Source of the DNA: Heterohyrax brucei
Taxonomy: Eukaryota > Chordata > Mammalia > Hyracoidea > Procaviidae
DNA: 64,000 nt
Direction: 5' to 3'
Assembly: GCA_028571685.1 (NCBI GenBank)
Contig: CM053140.1
Location: 151,637,701 to 151,701,700 of the forward strand
Shown: piece after piece, positions 56,373-64,000 of the stretch
How the letters are laid out: each line of letters begins with the position of its first letter
How positions within the stretch are numbered: the stretch's first letter is position 1
Notes under the pieces: model-generated
What the model saw: the letters and a program-made list of their open reading frames with translations, nothing else
What the model was told of the DNA's origin: nothing
Database searches by the model: none
Position numbers and translations under genes: made by a program

Positions 56373-56407
<35 letters not shown>
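56311..56407. repeat. Perfect AT-rich inverted repeat (45-bp arms, 7-bp spacer)
   Basis: The left arm (56311-56355) is 'ac', then 14 AT units, then 'acatacatatatatg'. The spacer is 'taagatc' (56356-56362). The right arm (56363-56407) is the exact reverse complement. It should extrude as a cruciform or hairpin easily and be prone to breakage and to assembly error. Confidence 0.95.
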
Positions 56408-56408
<1 letters not shown>

Positions 56409-56412
56409 AAAG

Positions 56413-56567
56413 GAGGAACTCTGGTGGTGCAGTTGTTAGAAGTTTGGCCACTAACCTAAAAAGTTCAGCAGTATGAAGCTACAAGCTGCTCCTTCAAAAC
56501 CCTATGGGGCAGTTGTACTCTGTTCTATAAGGTTCCTAAGGGTCAGAACTAGCTTGAGGGTAGCATT
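56413..56567 (+). mobile_element. AfroSINE
   Basis: 'ggaactctggtggtgcagtt', 'ggccactaacctaaaaagtt', 'aaaccctatggggcagttgt' and 'gggtcagaactagcttgagg'. Confidence 0.92.
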
Positions 56568-57516
56568 ACAGAAAATGTAAGGAATTACACCTATAACAAA
56601 TAAAGACAAAAAATAATTTCAGAGAAAAAGTAAGAAAATAGGAACAATCTGATACTGTATAAAAATGAGATAGGCAATACCGATTTCAACTGCAGAAAGA
56701 TTCTGATTTAAGACCGTGAATTTTAATTAAATGTTTTTCAGCCTGGCCATTTTTTCCTCCCATCTCTAATTTTCCATTTTTCTCTTTCAGTCACTTTAGC
56801 AAATTAGTTATGTGAGAAAAAAAAAGAGATGCATAAAGCTATGCTTTTGAGTGTATATAAATTTAATGATGATACGATTGCAGAGTTTTCCATGTTTTCA
56901 TTATAGGAGAAATAAAATATTGGCTTGGAGCTAAAACATAATAGATCAGGCTGGCAGTGGATACAATTTAGTGAACTTACAAAAGTAAGATTTTTTGGAT
57001 TAAAATACGGGAAATGTATGCCAAATCCCCTTATATGCATTGGGATAGTGAATATTAATTCAAATTTAGATAACTAAGACTGTTAGGGCTGCTCCTTTAG
57101 GCTAAGTTGAAGTAAATTAATGAATAAGCAAGTTTTTCCTAAGTTTTAAGTACCTTTCCAAAATTATAGGATTTTCAGAAAGAAATAAATTTATAAGACA
57201 GGGCCTCCTGGCATTCATTACCAAAGAACTGAGCAAATTAACTGAGAACACAGCAGGGTTTTATTATCAAGGAAGAAATTAGCTCAATGTCTTTTTAAAC
57301 ACAATTTTGGAAACAATGAATTCACTGGAAGGCAAAGTAAGAAATACATTTAACTGTCTCAGAGAACCATCTTTTAACTCTTGTCAGTTCTCTAAAATGT
57401 TCTTTAATTTTAATCTTTTTTTCCTCTCTTTTGTTCTTTCTTTAACTGTCTTTGCCTGTCTGTCTATCTCTTTGTGGGTCAAAGTAGGTCTACTTTTACT
57501 TGACTCTATTTTGTAG
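56568..57516. other. No recognised features
   Basis: AT-rich DNA. A pyrimidine-rich 57400-57480 stretch with 'gcctgtctgtctatctc' is low complexity. Confidence 0.5.
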
Positions 57517-57838
57517 GTAAAACAAAACATTGCCATTTAGTCAATTCTGACGCGTAGTGACCTTAAGGGAGAGAGTAGAACTGCCCCACAGAATTTCCAA
57601 GGAGAGGACAGTGGATTGATCTTTTGGTTAGCAGCTGAGTTCTTAACTACTCTGCACTAAACCCAAACCAAACCAACTGCCACTGAGTCGATCGTCATAG
57701 GGACCCTATGAGATAGAGTAGAACCGCTCCATAGATTTTCCAAGGAACACCAGGCTGATTTGCACTGCTGACCTTTTAGTTAGGACAGGTAGCACTTAAC
57801 CACTATGCCACCAGAGTTTCTGTTATGCACTAGGGTTC
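57517..57838 (-). mobile_element. AfroSINE split by a second AfroSINE
   Basis: The outer copy occupies 57517-57659 ('aacattgccatttagtcaat', 'gagagtagaactgccccaca', 'ggttagcagctgagttctta') and resumes for a few bases at 57833-57838. The copy between is listed separately. Confidence 0.85.
57660..57825 (-). mobile_element. AfroSINE nested in an AfroSINE
   Basis: Antisense: 'aacccaaaccaaaccaactg' (reversed tail), 'gccactgagtcgatcgtcat', 'gatagagtagaaccgctcca' and 'atgccaccagagtttc'. The duplication 'tgcacta' occurs at 57653-57659 and 57826-57832. It shows fewer changes at CpG sites than the outer copy. Confidence 0.9.
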
Positions 57839-58091
57839 GTGTTTCATATGTAGGGCTAGGAACATGGAAGTCACAACAAATTATATAGAAATTATATTTA
57901 ATTATCTTGCATTCAAATGATAATTAACTAGTGTGTGAACTGGTTAAATAATTTTTCACTCATTTACATGAAAATCATTTTTTTTTCTGGTTTACTATTG
58001 CCACTTGCTCTAGAAAGATGAATATGGCAAGGTATCTTTTGTCAAGTTGTTCAAGAATCCTAAAATTGTCACCTCTAACAATTATTGTCTA
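57839..58091. other. No recognised features
   Basis: AT-rich DNA. Confidence 0.5.
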
Positions 58092-58232
58092 AAAGACTCA
58101 CTTGTGAAGTTTCTTAAAACATGGACACTCAAGCTTGCTATAGACACACTGAATCAGAATCTCTGGGGGTGAGGCTCAGTTCTCATATTTTCTGAGAAGT
58201 TTCTTAGGTAATTGCAACGTCTCAAAGGATGA
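58092..58232. mobile_element. MER5A-like hAT MITE (ancient)
   Basis: 'gtgaagtttcttaaaacatg', 'tgaatcagaatctctggggg' and 'tgaggctcagttctcatatt' match MER5A, an old eutherian hAT-Charlie non-autonomous element ('aatcagaatctctgggggtg' is its hallmark). The terminal inverted repeats are degraded. Confidence 0.78.
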
Positions 58233-59117
58233 ACACTGATGGCAAGAGGAATGAACAAAGAATAAATAGAGTATAATTGATGAAAAATCTGAGGTCTGAA
58301 CCAAATACTAGTTTAGAATATTTAGCAGTTATGAAACCAAACACTGGTATTGCTTATCAGCACCCCTGGATCTCCTTTCCATTAGAAATAAAATTAATCC
58401 TTGAATTCCATCTCAGTAAGAATACATTGACATGTTAGTGCGTATGATCATATCAAAGGCACCTTACAACTGAGAATACATGGCATTATAAAAAATTCCA
58501 TAATATCTTAGTGGAGGAAAAGATATGACAGTCTCATAGCAACTAAAAAGTAAGTTATTTGCAGAAATTAAAACATGTTAAAATGAAGGTAAATTGTTTG
58601 ATTAGAAAATGACTGTAGCAAGGAGTACTTTAACTAAAGTAATCAGTAATTATATTTTGGTAGACTCAGAACAATCTAGAGCAGGCATTATATGAACATC
58701 GGTGGAGGAGTATTGCCAGTAAAAAAGATCAAGAGATGAAAAAAACCTCAGTATGTTCAAGTGGCTAAAATAAGGCGAGGACCCTAAACCTTTAAACATG
58801 TGTAATTTACTTCATGTCAAAGTAACATAATCAAGTCATCACTACATGATCAAGTAACAGAATAATATGTTAGCATAAAATAGCAACTAATCTTTTCTGT
58901 AAAGTCACTAACCTAGTGACCCTGAACATTTAATTAAAATCCATGTCTAAATTTAATATGAAAATCATATTTTTCTTCATTATTTTAAATGTAAAGATAA
59001 TTATTTTCACACTACTTTAATAGGAGAAGGCCAGATGTTAAAGTGTGTGTTCTGTTCCATCATCTATGCTTGCCTTAGATTTCTCCAACACAGATATCTC
59101 ACTTGCTGTCTTAGACT
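58233..59117. other. No recognised features
   Basis: AT-rich DNA with no coding signature. Confidence 0.5.
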
Positions 59118-59273
59118 GGAGCCATGGCAGTGCAGTGGTTAAGAGCTACAGTTGCTAACCAAAACATTCACAAACCAAATCCACCAGCCATTCCTTAGAT
59201 ACACTATGGGGAAGTTCTACTTTGTCCAGTAGGTTTGCTAGGAGCTAGAATTGACTCAACAGGCTTGGCTAGG
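59118..59273 (+). mobile_element. AfroSINE, full length
   Basis: 'gagccatggcagtgcagtgg', 'ttgctaaccaaaacattcac', 'ccaccagccattccttagat' and 'gctagaattgactcaacagg'. Confidence 0.92.
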
Positions 59274-59489
59274 CTTGAATTGGCCTCTTTGACTAATTTA
59301 CATGATAAAGCTGAACATGTGCATTTTGTAGTATGTATTTATAATGACACTGATAAATAAGTGGTTAAAGAAAGCAAAATTCCTCAAAAAGGGCCACAGT
59401 GATGGACTGTCATTTCTAAAGACAATTATGTGGTTTTCACTTTTACATGAAAATTAAGTTTTAAGTGGGACAATTGAATTTGTTTGTGT

Positions 59490-61712
59490 TTAATGATGAC
59501 ATACTTCAAGCAACTTCAAACCTAGAGGCTCATAATCTGACACTGTATCAGACAATGTTCCTCTGCTACTCATTAGGTTTTCACTGGTTATTGTTTTTTT
59601 CAGACATTGACCACTGCATCCTTTTTCCTTGTCTGTTTTAGTCTGGAAACTCAGCTGAAATCTGACCACTGTAGGGATCCCTACTTTATTCAAATACCAA
59701 GGGCATAGCTTCCAGTGCCACAGTAACACCCAGATCCTCATAGCATGACAAACTGAAAGATGCATGTGTGTGTCACATTAGACCAACAACAAATTGTTTA
59801 TTTTCCACCAGTACTAAGGCCAACATATGTGAAGAAACTAGTCATGTAAAAGATAAGAATGAAAGAAAAGAACAAACTGGATGTCAGAAGAAACTATGAA
59901 ACTTGCTTTTGAATGTTGACTAGATAAAACAAGAGGAGAAAATGATGATGTAAAAGAGCTGAATAGAAAGTTTCAAAATGTGGCTTGAGAAGACAAAGTA
60001 AAGTGTTATATTATGATGATCGGTACAAAGACCTGGATATAGAAAACCAAAAGAGAAGCCCACCCACTCAGCATTTCTAAAGCTGAAGAACTGATGGAAA
60101 AATTTAAACCTACAGTTGCAAGACTGAAAGATTGTACAAGGAAAACATTAAACAATGCAAGAAGGATCAAAATAAGATGAGAGAGTACACAGAAGCACTA
60201 TACCAAAAAGAATTGGGTGACATTCTACCATTTCATGAGCTAACATATCATCAGGAACCAATGGTACTGAAGGAAGGTGTTGAAGCTGCACTGAAGGGTT
60301 AGCTAATAACATGGCTTCAGGAATTGGCAGAATACTAATTGAAATGTCTAAATAAATGGACATGGCATGGGAAGTGCTCATTCATCTATGTCAAGACAAT
60401 TGGAAGAGAGCTACCTGGCCAACTGAGTGGAATAACTACATTCTCATATCTCTTCCCAGGAAAGATGATCCAGCCAAATACATACATTATCTAGCAGTAT
60501 CATTAAAAACAAGCATAATACAACCTTTGCTGAAAATCACTAAAAAGCAAGTACAGCAGCTTATCAAAAGAAACTGCTGGAAGTTCATTCCAGATGTAGG
60601 AGACTGTGTAGAACCATGGATATCAATGCTTATTACAGATGGTTCCTGGCTGAAAGTGGAGAATAGCAGAAAGATGTTTACCTGTACTTGATAGACTATG
60701 CTAAGGCATTCAACTGTGTGGATCATAACAAATTATTGATGACATTTTGAAGAATGAGAGTCCGTAACACACAACTGAGCTCAAGAGCAATCTGTACATG
60801 CTTCAGGAGGCAGTTGTTCAAACAGAACATGGCAATACTGCATGTTAGTCAGGAAAGCTGTGCATCAGAGTTATATTCTTTCACTATACCTATCTGCATG
60901 TTGAGTAAGAGTAAATAATTTGAGAAGCTAGACTACCTGAGAAAGAATAAGGCATCAGAATTGGAGAAAGACTAACAACCCGTGTTATGCAGATGACACA
61001 ACCTTGCTTGTTGAAGATGAAGAGGATTTGAAGCTCTTAACTGAGGATGATCACAAACCACAGTCTTCAGTATAGATTATACCTCAACATAAAGAAAACT
61101 AAAATTCTTACAACATAACCAATAAGCAACTTCATGATAAATGAAAAAAGGACTGAAGTCAAGGATTTCATTTCACATGAATACACAATCAATGCCATGA
61201 AAGTAGCAATCAAAAGATGCACTGCGTTGGGCATATCAGCTGCAAAAGAGCTCTTTAAATGTTTAAAAAGCAAAGATGTCAATTTGAGGACGAAAGTGTG
61301 CCTGACCCAAGTCATGGTGTTTTCAGTCACCTCATACTCACATGAAAGCTAGAAGAGGAATACCGAAGACCAAAAAGAATTGATGCTTTGACCTGTGATG
61401 TTGGCAAATATTACCGAATATACCATGGACTGCCAAAAGAACAAACAAATATGTCTTGGAAGAAGTATAACTAGAATGCTGCTCAGAAGGGAGGACAGCA
61501 AGATCATCTCACATACTTTGGACATGTTGTTAGGATAATAGAGTAGAGCATCAGCATCAGAAAGACCCTTATTGAGGGTCTTCTGCAGCAATGTGCTCAA
61601 ACATGGCAAGCATTGTGAGGCTGGCACAGAGCCAGGCGGTGTTTCGTTCTGTTTTGCATAGGGTTATTACGAGTGGGAACTAACTTCACGGCACCTTACA
61701 ATAACAACAACA
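59490..61712 (+). mobile_element. RTE/BovB-like LINE with inverted 5' segment
   Basis: Positions 59490-59770 are the RTE 5' end in antisense ('tatcagacaatgttcctctg', 'tctgttttagtctggaaact', 'ggcatagcttccagtgccac', 'catgacaaactgaaag'). Positions about 59855-61712 are RTE in sense, from the endonuclease/RT linker through the RT to the tail 'ttcacggcaccttacaataa'. The left end of the inverted part is internal and the junction side is the RTE 5' terminus, the layout expected of twin priming. The frame is broken. Confidence 0.85.
60356..60691 (+). pseudogene. RTE reverse-transcriptase fragment
   Basis: A 111-residue frame includes 'LCQDNWKRATWPTEWN' and 'ILISLPRKDDPAKYIHYLAV'. It fits the RTE/BovB RT N-terminal block ('...WKTATWPTDWKRS..IPIPKKGDP...' type). 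Downstream pieces such as 'LIDYAKAFNCVDHN' (about 60685-60730, another frame) give the RT motif with D-Y-x-K-A-F. No intact enzyme remains. Confidence 0.88.
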
Positions 61713-61844
61713 TGGCAACATATAGAAGTAAAAACTTAATCATTGCTAAACCATTGGTGGAGAAAATTACTAAGTATCATTAGAAAACTAAACATTCTAG
61801 CATTTCAAGGAGGACTCAGTTACCAACAGTCCCAATAATGTGTA

Positions 61845-63248
61845 GTTGTTAGGTGCTGTCTAGTCAGTTCAGATTCATAGAAACTACACATATAATGCAA
61901 GAAAACTCTGGACCAGCTCCTTCACATTCCTCACAGTTGTCACTGTGTTTGAGCTCATAATTGCAGCCACTGTGTCAATCCATACCTTTGAGGGTCTTCT
62001 CCTTTGCTAAGGACCCTCTACATTACTAAGCATGTTTTCCTTTTCCAGATGCTGCTCCTTCCTGGTAACCTTTCCAATGTAAGCAACATGAAGTGTCATC
62101 CTTACTTCTAAGGAACATTCTGGCTATCCTTCTTCCAAGACGGAGTTGTTCATTCTTCTGGCAATTCATGACATATTCAACATTCTTTACCAACATTGTA
62201 ATTCAAGGGTATTCATTCTTTTTCAGTCTTCCTTATTCACTGTCTAGCTTTTGTACACACTGAGGAAATTGAAAATACTATGGCTGGAGTGAGACACACC
62301 TTAGTCCTCCTAGTGACATCTTTGATTTTCAACACTTTAAAGAGATGCTTTAAAGTAGATTTACCCAGTGCAATACATAGTTTGATTTTTTGACTACTGT
62401 TTAGGTGAGGTTGATTGTGCATTCAAGTAAAATTAAATCCTTGACAACTTCAATATTTTTTTTCACTTATCATGATGTTACCATTGGTCCACTTGTGAAG
62501 ATTTTAGTTTTCTTCATGTTGAGATGTAATCCACGCTCAAGTCTGTGGTCTTTGATCTTTATCATTAGGTACTTCAAGTCCTCTTCACTTGCATCAACAA
62601 TGGTTATACCTCCTGCATATTATAGACTGTAAATGAGACTTTCTTCACTCCTGATATTGTACTCTTCTTCATATAGTCTAGTGTCCTGGATTACTTGTTC
62701 AGCAGACAGTTAGAATTGATGGAGAGATACAACTCTTTCACACATCTCTGCTCATTTTAAACCAGACCACATCCTCATATTCCATCTGAATGACTACCTT
62801 TCAGTCTGTGCACAAGTTCCTCATGAACACAATTAAGTTTTCTAGAATTCTCACTCTTCATAGTTATTTGTAATTTGTTTATGCTCCACTTTGGCCAAGC
62901 CAAGTGCCGTCGAGTCGGACTCCACTTTAGAATGGCTATATGTAGTGAATAAAACACAGGTAAACATTTCTCTGGTGTTCTCTGCTTTTGGCCATGATCC
63001 ATCTGAAATCAACAATGATATTCCTCATTGTACATTATTTTCTGAATTGTGATGAAATTTCTGGCAGTTTCTTGTTAATGTGCTTCTATAGTTGTTTTAG
63101 AATGATCTTTCAAGAAAATTGCATTTGTCTGTGATGTTAATGACATTAATAGTCTTCATATTCTGTTGAATCATCTCTCTGTGGAATGCTCATATATATG
63201 AACCATTTCCAGTCAGTAACTATCTTCCAAATTTCTTGATGTGTATGA
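61845..63248 (-). mobile_element. RTE/BovB-like LINE, 5'-truncated, opposite orientation
   Basis: Antisense from the tail 'agttgttaggtgctgtctag' through 'ccactgtgtcaatccatacc', 'cattcttctggcaattcatg', 'cttcatgttgagatgtaatc' and 'gttcctcatgaacacaatta' to 'cttccaaatttcttgatgtg'. It spans the RT core to the 3' end and carries a 27-bp SINE scrap at 62893-62919. It faces the preceding RTE tail to tail, about 130 bp apart. Confidence 0.9.
62893..62919 (-). mobile_element. Ultra-short AfroSINE 3'-tail insertion, 27 bp
   Basis: The insert is 'ggccaagccaagtgccgtcg' plus 'agtcgga'. It is bounded by perfect 9-bp duplications 'ctccacttt' at 62884-62892 and 62920-62928. Three CpGs are intact. It interrupts the RTE RT region. 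Confidence 0.88.
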
Positions 63249-64000
63249 TCTTTTCAAAAAAGCCAGCTTTTGGTCTTATCAATTTTTTCAATTGTTCTTC
63301 TATTCTCTAATTCATTTAGTTCTACTCTAATCTTCATGATCTGTTTTTGTATGGTGTCTGAGGGTTTCCACTGTTGCTCTCTTTATACTTGTTCAAGCTG
63401 TATGGTTAATTATTTTACTTGGGTCCTTTCTTCCTTCCAGATGTGAGCATTCATAGAGCTAAATTGACCTCTGAGTACAGCTTTGGCTGTATCCCGTAGG
63501 TTCTGGTAGGAAGTGTTTTCATTCTCATTGGAATCCATAATTTTATTTATTTCACCCCTGATTTCTTCTGTAACTTAGAGCTATTTGAGCAAATGTTGTT
63601 CAGTTTCCATTAATTCCCATTTCTATGTTTTTTTCCTGCTATTAATTTCAACTTTTATGGCTTTATAGTCTGAGAAGATAGTTTGTAATAATTCAGTGGT
63701 TTGGATTTTGTTGAGATTTGCTTTGTGTCCTAACACATGGTCTAGTCCGGAAAATGTTCCATGTGCACTGGAGAAGAAGGTGTAGTTATGTGTTGATGGA
63801 TAAAAAGTTCTGTATGTGTTGATGAGGTCTAGTTGGGTAATTGTGGAAATAAGATGTTCTGTGTCTTTACTGAGCTATTTTCTAGAAGATCTGTCCAATA
63901 GTGAAAGGGGAATGATGAAGTAACCCACAATTATTGTGCAATGATCTATCTCATTTTTTATCGCAGTCAGTGTTTCTTCAATGTATTTAGATGCTGTGAT
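63249..64000 (-). mobile_element. L1 LINE, ORF2 linker/endonuclease part (runs off window)
   Basis: Antisense ORF2: 'ttcaaaaaagccagcttttg', 'tattctctaattcatttagt', 'aagatagtttgtaataattc' and 'tgatggataaaaagttctgt'. This is the same region as 48200-48850 in the full-length copy. Its 3' part is missing at the RTE boundary near 63248, and the element continues beyond the window. Confidence 0.85.

Overview
The window looks like intergenic or deep-intronic DNA from an afrotherian mammal (elephant, sirenian or hyrax type). The evidence is its interspersed repeats. There are more than twenty copies of the tRNA-derived AfroSINE (head 'gtagtggttaagtgctac', body 'ggggcagttctactctgt', tail 'gagtcggaatcgactc'). 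There are also several RTE/BovB-like LINE copies and many L1 elements whose 3' UTR type I associate with elephant sequence. The DNA is AT-rich and CpG-poor. I find no host protein-coding gene, no convincing exon and no functional RNA gene. Every recognisable protein fragment is a decayed L1, RTE or mariner remnant. Family names come from recall of consensus sequences, not from a database search.

Layout. 1-7.4 kb: a plus-strand L1 3' end, then an old minus-strand L1 split by a SINE and a younger minus-strand L1, ending in a SINE and an RTE-derived composite. 7.4-12.9 kb: mostly single-copy AT-rich DNA with one L1 3'-UTR insertion. 12.9-16.8 kb: a minus-strand L1 that keeps both ends but lacks the middle of ORF2. 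16.8-25.5 kb: mostly single-copy DNA with scattered SINEs and RTE pieces. 25.5-29.1 kb: a minus-strand L1 carrying a mariner, a SINE and another L1 tail. 29.4-31.1 kb: tail-to-tail RTE copies. 31.1-39.2 kb: mostly unrecognised DNA with two unclassified repeats. 39.2-42.6 kb: old L1 parts with four SINEs. 43.1-52.2 kb: a nearly full-length minus-strand L1 holding two mariners, a 749-bp L1 3'-UTR insertion and a 76-bp SINE scrap. 52.3-59.3 kb: SINEs, an L1 3' half, an AT palindrome and an old hAT MITE. 59.5-63.2 kb: a 5'-inverted RTE facing a second RTE tail to tail. 63.2-64 kb: another minus-strand L1 running off the window.

The most unusual signal is a set of five very short insertions (22-76 bp) consisting only of the AfroSINE 3' terminus with a TGGC-type tail. 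Four have perfect 9-10 bp target-site duplications and the fifth a 6-bp one. They lie inside other elements or in single-copy DNA and mostly keep their CpGs, so they look younger than the longer SINE copies around them. Other points of note are a perfect 45-bp-arm AT palindrome, three copies of a foldback mariner-like element, a twin-primed RTE, and nested insertions that allow relative dating.
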